Assembly (NCBI RefSeq): GCF_017744675.1
Contig: NZ_JAGIAV010000004.1
Span: forward strand, 995,033-1,059,032
From: Flavobacterium sp.
Lineage (GTDB): Bacteria > Bacteroidota > Bacteroidia > Flavobacteriales > Flavobacteriaceae
Length of the DNA stretch: 64,000 nt
Direction of reading: 5' to 3'
Positions 33,976 to 43,643 of this stretch are shown piece by piece. The stretch's first letter is position 1. Every line of letters begins with the position of its first letter. The notes under the pieces were generated by a model. That model worked only from the letters and a program-made list of their open reading frames with translations. It was not told the origin of the DNA and did no database searches. The translations under genes were made by a program, and so were the position numbers.

Positions 33976-34494
33976 ATGACTTTTCCTTATTTAGATATTG
34001 TTTTAAGAAGCATTGCCGTTTATTTCTTTATGACGATTGCTTTAAGAATATTTGGCAAAAAAGAACTTTCGCAATTGAATACTGCCGATGTAATTCTAAT
34101 TTTACTAATCAGCAACTCGGTTCAAAATGCGATGGTTGGTCCAGACACAAGTTTAACTGGCGGATTAATCGCTGCTTTAGTTTTATTTGTCATCAATTAC
34201 ATCATTAAAAAACTAACGCATCATTCTAAAGTTTTTGGCGAACTGCTTTTAGACAAACCTCAAATTCTGATTCACGACGGAAAACTAGATTTTAAAGCTT
34301 TAAGCAAACTCGATATTTCTGACGAAGAATTAAAAGAAGCCATGAGAGAACACGGTATCGAATTTTTTAAAAATGTAAAATTGGCTATGCTAGAAATTGA
34401 CGGAACCATCAGCATTATTTCTGAAGAAGACAAGAAACTAAAACAAACACATTACAAACGCAGACATAATCGTAAAAACCTTCAAAAGTTTTAA
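33976..34494 (+). CDS. DUF421 (YetF-like) membrane protein
   Basis: The 172-residue protein has about three membrane helices in the first 75 residues (SIAVYFFMTIALRIF, VILILLISNSVQNAMVG, GLIAALVLFVINYII). A cytoplasmic alpha/beta domain follows, with LLLDKPQILIHDGKLD and ISDEELKEAMREHGIEF. This order is that of the YetF/DUF421 family, linked in spore formers to germination but widespread with unknown function elsewhere. Its last 4 bases overlap the end of the convergent SUKH-like gene, so there is no room for a separate terminator. Confidence 0.85.
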   Translation: MTFPYLDIVLRSIAVYFFMTIALRIFGKKELSQLNTADVILILLISNSVQNAMVGPDTSLTGGLIAALVLFVINYIIKKLTHHSKVFGELLLDKPQILIHDGKLDFKALSKLDISDEELKEAMREHGIEFFKNVKLAMLEIDGTISIISEEDKKLKQTHYKRRHNRKNLQKF

Positions 34495-35849
34495 TATTGC
34501 ACCTTTTTTATAGTTTTATTGGTTAAACCAAAAGCTTTAAGCCTATGATTTAGATTTGCTAAAATGTAATCTTGCTCCTCTGGAAAACGTTCCGCAATAT
34601 TCTTATAATGCTTTAAAAGTTTTTTGTTTTTTACGCCTTCTAACGCTTGTAAAGTAATATGAACAACCCTATTGGCTTCATCATTTAAACCTAAAATAAA
34701 AGTATCCAGATAATCAGTCTTATTCTTCAAAAGACCAAGCGAATAATAAGCCTGCACTCGTATCTCAACGTTTTGATGCAAAGCAAACGGAATTAAAAAA
34801 GCGCCATAATCAATACCAGTTTCTTTTAACAAATAGGTAGTAAAACGGAATGTCTCATCATCATTAATTTTGACTGCATTTTCTTTAATCACATCTAGCC
34901 AATCAGCACTTTTATCTTTTGCGTACCAAAATACGGTTTGAAAAACGGTCAATAAATCACTTTTTACAAAATCAATCAAATGAGGACGTGCCAGATTATA
35001 ATCAAATTTGGCAAGCACTTGAAGAATTCTTTTTTGAATTTCCAGATTGCTCGTTTTAAACTCTTTGTCTAAAAACGCCAAAGCTTCCAAATCTATTTTC
35101 TTCTTACGCAAGATTCCAGACAAACACTCCAATTTAATCTCCTCATCATCTGTCGAGGCATACACTTTTAAAATATGCGACACCGAACCGCCCAATGTAT
35201 AATTAAACAAATCGTGATCTTCAGTTCGGCTTTCAGCTGTAATTTCATCAAGCCAGCGCTCGTACCAGTCCAAAAAATTGGATTCGAAAACAAAGTAAGG
35301 CTTTTGCCTGTCTAAATCAACACCTACCACTCTTCCTTTAAATTCTCCATTTAAAACAAGTCCATAATAATACGAACAGCCTTGGCTTCCTATAGGCAAA
35401 ATTCCCGCAAACATTTTACCTAATTCCTCATCAAATTCTTCCTCTGAAAGATCTTCATTCTCATCAATTTTACGAGTTAATTCGCTCGAAGATTCATCAC
35501 TCATCTTTGGATATATCACACAATTTTTCTCCAGACAGTTTTCTGGATTCATATAAATCAATTCCTGAATATGCTCACCAAAAGGAAATATTCCATACGA
35601 AGGTCCAGCAGCAGAGTTTTGATATGATATTCCGCCATTTCCAATATGCATTAAAAACATCTTATAAGATTCTGGAAGAGAAACATTATAATCTTTTTCA
35701 AATTGCAAAATGCCAGCATTGCTAACGGTTTCGCCAACAATATATTTATGACTGGAAGCTCCAAATACTTCAAACTCCGTATCGGTATCTTTTGCTATAA
35801 CCAGTTTCTTTTTTATTCTTTCAATTTGATTTAAAACCTCTTGATTCAT
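34491..35849 (-). CDS. SMI1/KNR4 (SUKH) domain protein with HEAT-like C-terminus
   Basis: The 452-residue protein has an N-terminal SUKH fold (about 20-200): GILQFEKDYNVSLPESYKMF, then HIGNGGISY and YGIFPFGEHIQEL. The rest is a series of helical pairs resembling HEAT repeats, with IQKRILQVLAKFDYNLARPH and VEIRVQAYYSLGLLKNKTDY. SUKH proteins often serve as immunity proteins against secreted toxins, but no toxin is next to it here. The WG-repeat gene lies upstream on the same strand, its stop 39 bases from this start, so they may share a transcript. Function is unknown. Confidence 0.75.
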   Translation of the reverse strand: MNQEVLNQIERIKKKLVIAKDTDTEFEVFGASSHKYIVGETVSNAGILQFEKDYNVSLPESYKMFLMHIGNGGISYQNSAAGPSYGIFPFGEHIQELIYMNPENCLEKNCVIYPKMSDESSSELTRKIDENEDLSEEEFDEELGKMFAGILPIGSQGCSYYYGLVLNGEFKGRVVGVDLDRQKPYFVFESNFLDWYERWLDEITAESRTEDHDLFNYTLGGSVSHILKVYASTDDEEIKLECLSGILRKKKIDLEALAFLDKEFKTSNLEIQKRILQVLAKFDYNLARPHLIDFVKSDLLTVFQTVFWYAKDKSADWLDVIKENAVKINDDETFRFTTYLLKETGIDYGAFLIPFALHQNVEIRVQAYYSLGLLKNKTDYLDTFILGLNDEANRVVHITLQALEGVKNKKLLKHYKNIAERFPEEQDYILANLNHRLKAFGLTNKTIKKVQY

Positions 35850-35888
35850 TATAATCCTTTCATTTAATAAAAAGCCATCAACTCGGAT

Positions 35889-36884
35889 TTACTTCCCTCC
35901 CAAAACTTTCACAACTGCTACTCCATCAACAAAATCATCCGCATTTTCGTATTTCGGAACTACAATTTCCCTTCCGTTTTTATCTATAAAACCATATTTC
36001 CCGTTTGATTTTATTACAGCAATTCCATCTTTAAAAGATTCAATTCCGTCATATTTAGGAGCCGTTATTTCCTTTCCTTCTTTATCGATTAAACCGTATT
36101 TATCGTCTAATTTCACTTGAATCAAATCCTCATTCCAAACCATGAAATCATATTTTATTGGAACAATTTCGTTTCCATCGTTGTTCAAAGCGCCATATTT
36201 CCCATCCGATTTCACAATAGAAATATTTTCTTTAAAAGAAAAATCCGTTTGGTATTTAATCGGAATTATATTTTTTCCTTCATCGTTAAAAACTCCATAT
36301 TTACCATTTAATTCTACTGTTGCCAAACCCTCTTTAAAATTCTGGACTCGATCGTAAACCGGAGCAACAATCTCTTTTCCTATTTGGTCAATAATACCAT
36401 ATTTGCCATTTAATTTTACAATAGCAAATCTATCTGAGAAATCATTTATTTCGTCATACTTTGGAGTTATCTCTTCGCCCACCACATCAATAAAACCCCA
36501 TTTATTATTTAGTTTTACAGCCGTTATTTCTGGTGATACTGTTTTTACTTCTTCATATTTTTTAGTCAGCAACACATCGGCAGACTTAACCAGATATTGA
36601 GGTTTCGCATTCTTATTGTTCACCAGTATCCAATTCTGTTTATTAGCTACTTCATCGTAAATACAGCGAACAACTTCTTTCCCTGTTTTATCAATCACTC
36701 CGCTTTTACCTTTTAATTTTACTACAGCAAAACCACTCAAAAATGTTTCGATATCATCGTATTTGCAAGGAACAATCTCTTTACCTGTCTGATCGACAAG
36801 ACCATATTTAAAAGGCTTATTATCCATTTGAGCAAAACTAGTTTTTACAACTAGCACCAAAAACAATAGAATTATTCTCTTCAT
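35889..36884 (-). CDS. WG-repeat protein, exported
   Basis: From the ATG at 36884 the product has 331 residues and a signal peptide (KRIILLFLVLVVKTSFAQ). An upstream ATG at 36941 would bury the signal behind 19 residues, so I reject it. The mature protein has eight clear WG-type repeats plus a degenerate one, each with a core like KYGLIDKEGKEITAPKYD. Such repeats form beta-rich platforms for binding, and ligands are mostly unknown. It precedes the SUKH-domain gene on the same strand. Confidence 0.85.
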   Translation of the reverse strand: MKRIILLFLVLVVKTSFAQMDNKPFKYGLVDQTGKEIVPCKYDDIETFLSGFAVVKLKGKSGVIDKTGKEVVRCIYDEVANKQNWILVNNKNAKPQYLVKSADVLLTKKYEEVKTVSPEITAVKLNNKWGFIDVVGEEITPKYDEINDFSDRFAIVKLNGKYGIIDQIGKEIVAPVYDRVQNFKEGLATVELNGKYGVFNDEGKNIIPIKYQTDFSFKENISIVKSDGKYGALNNDGNEIVPIKYDFMVWNEDLIQVKLDDKYGLIDKEGKEITAPKYDGIESFKDGIAVIKSNGKYGFIDKNGREIVVPKYENADDFVDGVAVVKVLGGK

Positions 36885-36970
36885 ATTTACAATATTAATC
36901 TCCTGATAAAAATAGATAAAATCTGCTGTACTCAAAGCCATTAAAAGTTTTTATTCTCTCGCTTTAAAAC

Positions 36971-37004
36971 AAAAAAAACCGATTTCAAATTGAAATCGGT
37001 TTTG
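36971..37004 (-). terminator. Terminator for the phosphate transporter gene
   Basis: ACCGATTTCA and TGAAATCGGT form a near-perfect hairpin (about 36978-37000). Read on the minus strand a T-run follows it. It ends the unit 38417-37060. Confidence 0.75.
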
Positions 37005-37059
37005 TATATCGATAAAACATGAATTTTTCATTTCACATTTTACAAAATTCATTTTACAT

Positions 37060-38391
37060 TTAGATAAACACGCTTAAAATAAAGTAAACCAAACCTGCCA
37101 ATATAGCCGAAATTGGAATAGTTAAGATCCATGCCCAAATTAAACTTACAGTAACTCCCCATCTTACGGCAGATACACGTTTTGTTAATCCAACTCCAAT
37201 AATAGAACCTGTAATCGTGTGCGTTGTACTTACTGGAATTTTTAAATGTTCAGTAAAATAAAGCGTTAAAGCACCTGCAGTTTCAGCCGCAACACCTTCA
37301 AACGAACTTACTTTAGTAATTTTAGATCCCATAGTTTTCACAATTTTCCATCCACCGCTTAAAGTTCCTGCAGCAATTGCTGAATAACAAGCTAACGGAA
37401 TCCAGCTTGGCATAATCCCCTTCACACCTAAATCTTCATTTGGCAGAACAACATTTAACCAATTATCCATGTGAACTCCTGGATTTGTATTAATATATAC
37501 CGCTACAGCCGCAGCAATAATACCCATTACTTTTTGAGAATCGTTACCTCCGTGACCTAAACTAAAGGCCGCAGAAGATAATAATTGCATTTTCTTTAAA
37601 GCAGCATCTGCTTGATGAAGATTTAAACTGCTGAATATTAAACAAAATGCACTTACTGTTAAAATGATAAAAGCAACTAAAAACCATTTAATATTGTGAG
37701 CTTCAAAAGCAACGCTCCAGAAATGAGAATCAAATCTTGGTTTTTCAATTTTATCGTAAGGCACCATTTGGTAGTATACAAATACAATGGTAGCAATCAT
37801 TAAAGCCGCAGTAAAGATTTTAGGCCCAATTGTTTTACGAGAAGCATTTAAAAGCCAAATCGAAATTAAATAAGAAGCCAATGCTCCTAATAACGGCGCT
37901 AAAACGATAAAGGCAATGATAATGAGAACTCCCGAAGGCATTGCACCGTCTTTTCCGGCCTTATACCAGCTTACAATTTCGTACCAATAGTGTGTTGCGC
38001 CATCTTCTCCAACATAACCAGAGAAACCATGAACCGCGATAGCATGTGCTACAGCAGCTCCTGCAAAACCTCCAATAAGCGTATGTGAAGAACTTGAAGG
38101 AATTCCTAACCACCAAGTCAACAAGTTCCAACAGATTGCAGCTATAACTCCGGCCAAAATTACCACCAGGTTAATCTCCATCGTGTGCGCTGTTTTAGCA
38201 ACAGTATCTGCAACACCAAATCCGAAAACCCAATAGGCCAAAAAGTTAAAAAATGCTGCCCAGACTACCGCCTGAAAAGGTGTTAAAACCTTTGTCGCAA
38301 CAACAGTCGCAATAGCATTTGCCGCATCATGAAAACCATTGATGTAATCAAAAATTAAAGCTAATACTATAATTAATATAAGTATTGTCAT
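37060..38391 (-). CDS. Pit family inorganic phosphate transporter
   Basis: Pit transporters import phosphate with a cation across the inner membrane. The 443-residue protein has about ten hydrophobic segments and the duplicated family signature: FDYINGFHDAANAIATVVAT near the N-terminus, and in the second half SLGHGGNDSQKVMGIIAAA. GIPSSSSHTLIGGFAGAAVA and IPVSTTHTITGSIIGVG are the paired second motifs. It starts 25 bases after a DUF47 gene, and the pair is a well-known phosphate uptake unit. Length and motifs are intact. Confidence 0.94.
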   Translation of the reverse strand: MTILILIIVLALIFDYINGFHDAANAIATVVATKVLTPFQAVVWAAFFNFLAYWVFGFGVADTVAKTAHTMEINLVVILAGVIAAICWNLLTWWLGIPSSSSHTLIGGFAGAAVAHAIAVHGFSGYVGEDGATHYWYEIVSWYKAGKDGAMPSGVLIIIAFIVLAPLLGALASYLISIWLLNASRKTIGPKIFTAALMIATIVFVYYQMVPYDKIEKPRFDSHFWSVAFEAHNIKWFLVAFIILTVSAFCLIFSSLNLHQADAALKKMQLLSSAAFSLGHGGNDSQKVMGIIAAAVAVYINTNPGVHMDNWLNVVLPNEDLGVKGIMPSWIPLACYSAIAAGTLSGGWKIVKTMGSKITKVSSFEGVAAETAGALTLYFTEHLKIPVSTTHTITGSIIGVGLTKRVSAVRWGVTVSLIWAWILTIPISAILAGLVYFILSVFI

Positions 38392-38416
38392 AAAAATATA
38401 ACTTCAGATTGAAAAA

Positions 38417-39061
38417 TTAAGAATGTTTTACAGAAATAGATTCTAGTATATTAGCAACACTCTTACATTTATCTGTTGCTGATTCTAAAACAGATAATAC
38501 CTCTTTATACTTAATGATATTTTTAGCATCTGTTTCGTTTTCAAAAATTTCAAAAACTGCTTTGTTATATACATTATCAGATTTGTTTTCCAGTTTGTTA
38601 ATTCTGGTACAAGCATCTTTAATGATTTTAAAATTCTTTAAGTTTCTCAACTCTTTTACAGCGCTATCAATATTTTGGCAAGCTTCAAGGTTGATTTCTG
38701 TCATCTTTCTGATCGACTTTGTAATCTTATCAACCTGATACAATCTCATACGGCTTGCAGCACCATGAAGGTAATCTGCAACGTTATCAATAGAAGTAAT
38801 TAAGGTATGGATATCCTCTCTATCAAAAGGAGTAATAAAGTTTCTGCTCAATTCCAAATTGGTCTGACGTGTAATGTCTTCGCCTTTTTGCTCTAATTCG
38901 TCAATTTTTTGAAAAAGGATTTCTCTTTCTTTTAATGGAAGGTTTACAGCTTCGTGTAAGTTAGAAGCTAATTCAATTAAATTGCTTGAAGCCTCTTCAA
39001 AAAGTGGAAAGAATTTTTTGTCTTTCGGTACTAAAAATTGGAAAATACTGTTTATTGACAT
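38417..39061 (-). CDS. DUF47 (PhoU-like) phosphate transport regulator
   Basis: The 214-residue protein is all-helical, in the PhoU-like DUF47 family: FFPLFEEASSNLIELASNLH, then FDREDIHTLITSIDNVADYL, with the last helices in SVLESATDKCKSVANILESI. These proteins usually accompany Pit transporters and are thought to control them. The Pit gene begins 25 bases downstream on the same strand. No signal peptide or membrane segment is present, so it should act at the inner face of the membrane. Confidence 0.92.
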   Translation of the reverse strand: MSINSIFQFLVPKDKKFFPLFEEASSNLIELASNLHEAVNLPLKEREILFQKIDELEQKGEDITRQTNLELSRNFITPFDREDIHTLITSIDNVADYLHGAASRMRLYQVDKITKSIRKMTEINLEACQNIDSAVKELRNLKNFKIIKDACTRINKLENKSDNVYNKAVFEIFENETDAKNIIKYKEVLSVLESATDKCKSVANILESISVKHS

Positions 39062-39110
39062 TGTTTTATTTTTGATAGTGCAAAATTACCTTCAATAACA
39101 CGTTTCAGTG

Positions 39111-40625
39111 TTAAGCCATTGTTAACAAATCGTTTTCAATTTGAAAACTCGAAAGGAATAAAACCGTGTTTTCTATGTCATTATGTAAGATTCTATCTTC
39201 TTTTACCAAAGGCACCACTTCTCTATAGCTATTTAAGAACATTTCAATAAAATCGCTTGATTTTAGAGGCTCTCTGTATGCAATTGCCTGCGAAGCATTT
39301 AATAATTCGATTGCTAAAATACGCTCCAAATTGTCTAAAATTCGTAAGGCTTTTGTAGCGCCGTTTGCTCCCATACTTACGTGATCTTCTTGACCATTGC
39401 TAGAAACAATGCTATCAATACTTGCTGGGGTTGCCAATTGTTTGTTCTGGCTGGCAATACTCGCCGCTGTATATTGCGGAATCATAAACCCTGAATTTAA
39501 TCCTGGATTATCAACCAAAAACGCAGGAAGATTTCGTAATCCAGAAATTAACTGATAAGTTCTTCTTTCAGAAATGCTTCCTAACTCTGCCAATGCAATT
39601 GCCATAAAATCTAAAGCTAAAGCTAAAGGCTGTCCGTGGAAATTTCCTCCCGAAATAATCTGATCGGCTTCAATGAAGATATTAGGATTATCAGTAACCG
39701 AATTGATTTCTGTTTTGAATACTTTTCGAACATAATCGATCGCATCTTTTGAAGCGCCATGAACCTGAGGCATACAACGGAAAGAATATGGATCTTGAAC
39801 GTGTTTCTTTTCTTGCGCGATAATTTCGCTTCCGTCTAAGAATTCAGTAATTCGTTGAGCGGTTACAATTTGTCCTTTGTGCGGACGTATATAATGTATC
39901 AATTCATTAAAAGGTTCGATTCTTCCATCAAAACCTTCTAGAGAAATGGTTCCGATTAAATCAGCCAGATACGAATATTTATACGCTTTAATTAAAATAT
40001 GCGCTCCATAAGCACTCATAAACTGAGTTCCGTTTAACAGAGCCAAACCTTCTTTTGACTGTAAAACGATCGGTTCCCAATTAAAATGCTTTAAAACCTC
40101 AGCAGAAGCCACTTTCTTTCCTTCAAAAAGAACTACTCCTTCTCCAATTAATGGCAAAGACAAATGCGCCAAAGGAGCTAAATCTCCAGAAGCTCCAAGT
40201 GAACCCTGAGTATATATTACAGGAAGAATATCATTATTATAGAAATCAACCAAACGCTCTAATGTTATTAATTGAATTCCAGAATGCCCATAACTTAAAG
40301 ATTGAATCTTTAGCAAAAGCATCATTTTCACAATTTCGGCAGGAACTTCTTCTCCTGTTCCGCAAGCGTGAGATTTCACTAAGTTTTCTTGAAGCTTAGA
40401 TAAATTTTCGTTAGAGATTTTCACACTATACAAAGATCCGAAACCTGTATTGATTCCGTAAATCGGCGCTGTGTGCGATGCCATTTTCTTATCTAAATAA
40501 TCACGGCATTTCTGTACATTTACTTTAGCCTCTTCAGACAATTCTAGAATTTTATTTTGACCTAAAATTTCTTGTAATGTTTCTAAAGTAATCGTTTCCG
40601 AACTTATATAATGGATCTCTCTCAT
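39111..40625 (-). CDS. hutH: Histidine ammonia-lyase family protein
   Basis: HutH removes ammonia from histidine to give urocanate, using an MIO group formed from Ala-Ser-Gly. That triplet is at 145-147 in GSLGASGDLAPL. Tyr56 in YGINTGFGSL and LVKSHACGTGE are also typical. The 504 residues fit the family. No hutU, hutI or hutG is beside it, so another aromatic amino acid substrate, such as tyrosine in pigment synthesis, cannot be excluded. It is divergent from the threonine operon, with a 354-base gap. Confidence 0.85.
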   Translation of the reverse strand: MREIHYISSETITLETLQEILGQNKILELSEEAKVNVQKCRDYLDKKMASHTAPIYGINTGFGSLYSVKISNENLSKLQENLVKSHACGTGEEVPAEIVKMMLLLKIQSLSYGHSGIQLITLERLVDFYNNDILPVIYTQGSLGASGDLAPLAHLSLPLIGEGVVLFEGKKVASAEVLKHFNWEPIVLQSKEGLALLNGTQFMSAYGAHILIKAYKYSYLADLIGTISLEGFDGRIEPFNELIHYIRPHKGQIVTAQRITEFLDGSEIIAQEKKHVQDPYSFRCMPQVHGASKDAIDYVRKVFKTEINSVTDNPNIFIEADQIISGGNFHGQPLALALDFMAIALAELGSISERRTYQLISGLRNLPAFLVDNPGLNSGFMIPQYTAASIASQNKQLATPASIDSIVSSNGQEDHVSMGANGATKALRILDNLERILAIELLNASQAIAYREPLKSSDFIEMFLNSYREVVPLVKEDRILHNDIENTVLFLSSFQIENDLLTMA

Positions 40626-40932
40626 GATGATTTCAAATTTTAAACGCCAAAATTCAACAAATCAATATTAAAAAGCAAAAAATTATCACAATAATTAAAA
40701 TTTCAATAAAAGTCTTTTAACTCCTTTACATATCTTTTTAAATCAGAATATCTCGTTTTCGTCTATTTTCAATGTCTTTTTGAGTTAAAATTCAATCGCT
40801 TGCATGTACGAAATCACCAAAAAGCATCTTCCGAAATATATCAAAACATCAATTTAACACTTTCTATTTTAACAAATACTCAATATTAAATTATAGAGAT
40901 TTGAATTATTAAAATATTCGTAAAAAAGCTTT

Positions 40933-40968
40933 TTGAGTTTTTAACTCATATAAAAAGCTGTACTTTTG
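40933..40968 (+). promoter_or_regulatory. Predicted threonine operon promoter with dyad
   Basis: TACTTTTG at 40961-40968 matches TAnnTTTG and lies 11 bases before the leader ATG. The nearest TTG is 25 bases away, rather far. TGAGTT-TTT-AACTCA (40934-40948) is a perfect inverted repeat in the -33 area and may be an operator. The rest of the 354-base gap to hutH is plain AT-rich DNA with a second TTTTTGAGTT near 40780. Confidence 0.5.
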
Positions 40969-40979
40969 AAAAATCAAAA

Positions 40980-41084
40980 ATGAAAAGTAACAGTATAAAA
41001 TATCAATCTACAATTATTACAACTCAAACAGGAGTTGCAATTGCTGCTACCATTATTTCTACTACAACAACTACTACCCCTTAG
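40980..41084 (+). CDS. Threonine operon leader peptide
   Basis: This 34-codon frame (ATG 40980, TAG 41082-41084) lies 110 bases before thrA. Its product is dominated by threonine and isoleucine: ATIISTTTTTTP at the end, with more in STIITTQTG before. The run of six threonine codons just before the stop is the hallmark of a regulatory leader peptide: when charged threonyl- and isoleucyl-tRNA are scarce the ribosome stalls and downstream RNA refolds. The stop codon sits inside a hairpin. Regulation is inferred, but composition and position are compelling. Confidence 0.85.
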   Translation: MKSNSIKYQSTIITTQTGVAIAATIISTTTTTTP

Positions 41085-41131
41085 GGGTATACATTTTTAC
41101 ATATAAACCTGGGTTATCTATACTTTTTTCT
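41075..41131 (+). promoter_or_regulatory. Attenuator region of the threonine leader
   Basis: TACCCC-TTA-GGGGTA (41075-41089) is a short perfect hairpin overlapping the leader stop, with TACATTTTT after it. A second hairpin, ATAAACCTGGGTTAT, follows with a T6 run. The exact terminator and antiterminator pairing cannot be settled by eye. Confidence 0.5.
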
Positions 41132-41193
41132 TGAAAGAAGAAAGGTAATGGACACATAAAAAATAGTTGCAAAAGAAAAAAATATCACATAAA

Positions 41194-43641
41194 ATGAAAG
41201 TATTAAAATTTGGCGGAACTTCGGTAGCCAATGCTCAAAATATAAAACTCGTTCTCGAAATTGTTAACCAAAAAGCAAAAGAAGACCAACTGGTTGTTGT
41301 AGTTTCAGCTCTTAGCAAAGTAACTGATTTATTGCAATCTGCAGCAGCAAAAGCAGCAGCAAACGACGAAAGCTTTAGAGAAGTGGTTGCTGAAATCGAG
41401 AAAAAACACCTTGACACTTTAAAAGAACTGATTCCCGTAAGCGAGCAAAGCAGTCTTTTAAGCCACGTAAAAAGAATCATCAATCATTTAGAAACCTTAC
41501 TGGACGGCTGTTTCCTTTTGGGCGAATTGTCTCCAAGAACTGCCGACACTATTTTAAGTTTCGGAGAATTGCTTTCTTCATTTATCATCGCTCAAGCTTA
41601 TCAGCAAATTAGCAAAGATGCCGTTTACAAAGACAGCCGCGAATTAATTAAAACAGATAATACTTTCGGAAAAGCGGTTGTAAATTTCGAAGTTTCAAAT
41701 CAGTTGATTAAGGATTACTTCGCGCAAAACAATGCAAAAATCAATATTCTGCCTGGCTTCATCGCACAAACTTTAGACGGAATCACTTCGACTTTAGGTC
41801 GTGGCGGATCTGATTATACTGCAGCAATTATCGCTGGAGCAATCGATGCGGAACAATTGGAAATCTGGACTGACGTAAACGGAATGTTTACTGCTAACCC
41901 AAAAATTGTAAAACAAGCGCAGCCAATTGCCAATATCTCCTATCAGGAAGCAATGGAATTGTCGCACTTTGGAGCAAAAGTTTTGTATCCGCCAACAATT
42001 CAGCCTGTTTTAAGAAAAAACATTCCTATTTTAATCAAAAATACTTTTGAGCCAGAAGCTGAAGGAACTCTAATTTCTAATCAGGTTTCATCAAAAGATA
42101 CCGTTGTAAAAGGAATTAGCCATATCGATCATATTTCGCTTTTAACTCTTGAAGGTCCAGGAATGATTGGAGTTGCGGGTTCTTCTAGACGTTTGTTTGA
42201 AGTATTGTCTCAAGAAAAAATCAACGTAATTTTTATTACTCAAGCTTCTTCTGAGCATTCAATCTGTATCGGAATCCTGAATTCTGATGCTGATAATGCC
42301 GAAGCTGCAATTAACAGAGCTTTTGAAATCGAAATTTCGCAGAACAAAATCGATCCTTGTTACGTAGAAAAAGACCTTTGCATTATTGCTTTGGTGGGTG
42401 AAAACATGAAAAATCACCAAGGTTTAAGCGGAAGAATGTTCAGTACTTTAGGAAAAAACAACGTAAACATTCGTGCGATTGCGCAAGGTGCTTCTGAAAG
42501 AAATATTTCGACTGTAATTAACGAAAGAGACGTTAAAAAAGCCTTGAATACTTTGCACGAAAACTTCTTTGAAGAAAACACAAAACAGCTGAACCTATTT
42601 GTAATGGGAGTTGGAAATGTAGGTGAGAAATTCATCGAACAGATTCATAACCAGAAGAAATTCTTAAAAGACGTTTTAAAAATTAATGTTCGCGTTATTG
42701 CTTTATCAAATTCTAGAAAAATGGTATTTGATGAAGACGGAATTTCTTTAAAAAATTGGGATGCCGCTTTAAGCGAAGGTGAACCAGCAAGCATCGACGG
42801 ATTCATCAAACGTGCTGAAGAACTGAATTTACGTAATAGCATTTTCGTAGATATTACAGCAAATGCAACAGTTTCTGAAGCTTACGAAAAGTTCTTAAAA
42901 GAAAGTATTGCCGTGGTAACTTGTAACAAAATTGCTTGTTCTTCTGCTTACGACAATTATAAAAAATTAAAAAATCTATCTCGTCAATACAATGCTCCTT
43001 TCTTGTTTGAAACGAATGTTGGTGCGGGATTGCCAATTATAGACACCGTAAAAAATCTGATTGCTTCTGGAGATAAAGTGCACAAAATTCAAGCGGTTTT
43101 ATCTGGAAGTTTGAACTTTATTTTCAACAATTTTGATGATAATAATTCTTTCCACGATGTGGTAAAAGAAGCTGGAGTTCAAGGTTTCACAGAACCAGAT
43201 CCGAAAATAGACTTAAGCGGAATCGACGTGGCTCGTAAAATCCTGATCCTAATTCGCGAAAGCGGTTACGAAATGGATATTGACGCCATTGCAAACGAAT
43301 CGTTCTTGCCTGCAGAATGTCTGGCAACAACAAACAACGATGATTTCTTTGCTTCGTTAATCAAACATGCTTCACATTTTGAGAACATTTACAAAGAAGC
43401 TTTAGCCAAAGATTCTAGACTAAAATATGTAGCGCAATTCGAAAACGGAAAAGCAAGCGTAGGACTTCAGTTCATTCCAAAAGATCATCCTTTCTATAAT
43501 CTAGAAGGAAAAGATAATATCGTGCTTTTCTACACCGATCGTTACGTAGATCAGCCTTTATTGATCAAAGGAGCTGGAGCTGGTGCAGCTGTGACGGCTT
43601 CAGGAATTTTTGCAGATGTAATTCGCATCGGGAACGTGTAA
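41194..43641 (+). CDS. thrA: Bifunctional aspartokinase/homoserine dehydrogenase
   Basis: The 815-residue enzyme makes aspartyl phosphate and later reduces aspartate semialdehyde to homoserine. The aspartokinase begins KVLKFGGTSVANAQN; paired ACT-type regulatory segments lie around 300-460; the dehydrogenase begins with the dinucleotide motif GVGNVG at 472-477 and has DLSGIDVARKI later. I use ATG 41194; a TTG at 41167 would add nine residues with no family support. It heads thrA-thrB-thrC and is preceded by a threonine-rich leader peptide. Confidence 0.96.
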   Translation: MKVLKFGGTSVANAQNIKLVLEIVNQKAKEDQLVVVVSALSKVTDLLQSAAAKAAANDESFREVVAEIEKKHLDTLKELIPVSEQSSLLSHVKRIINHLETLLDGCFLLGELSPRTADTILSFGELLSSFIIAQAYQQISKDAVYKDSRELIKTDNTFGKAVVNFEVSNQLIKDYFAQNNAKINILPGFIAQTLDGITSTLGRGGSDYTAAIIAGAIDAEQLEIWTDVNGMFTANPKIVKQAQPIANISYQEAMELSHFGAKVLYPPTIQPVLRKNIPILIKNTFEPEAEGTLISNQVSSKDTVVKGISHIDHISLLTLEGPGMIGVAGSSRRLFEVLSQEKINVIFITQASSEHSICIGILNSDADNAEAAINRAFEIEISQNKIDPCYVEKDLCIIALVGENMKNHQGLSGRMFSTLGKNNVNIRAIAQGASERNISTVINERDVKKALNTLHENFFEENTKQLNLFVMGVGNVGEKFIEQIHNQKKFLKDVLKINVRVIALSNSRKMVFDEDGISLKNWDAALSEGEPASIDGFIKRAEELNLRNSIFVDITANATVSEAYEKFLKESIAVVTCNKIACSSAYDNYKKLKNLSRQYNAPFLFETNVGAGLPIIDTVKNLIASGDKVHKIQAVLSGSLNFIFNNFDDNNSFHDVVKEAGVQGFTEPDPKIDLSGIDVARKILILIRESGYEMDIDAIANESFLPAECLATTNNDDFFASLIKHASHFENIYKEALAKDSRLKYVAQFENGKASVGLQFIPKDHPFYNLEGKDNIVLFYTDRYVDQPLLIKGAGAGAAVTASGIFADVIRIGNV

Positions 43642-43643
43642 AA

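Noticed and set aside
41167..41193. Earlier TTG start for thrA
   Set aside because: The family begins with KVLKFGGTS, which follows directly on ATG 41194; the TTG extension is only a lysine-rich leader translation.
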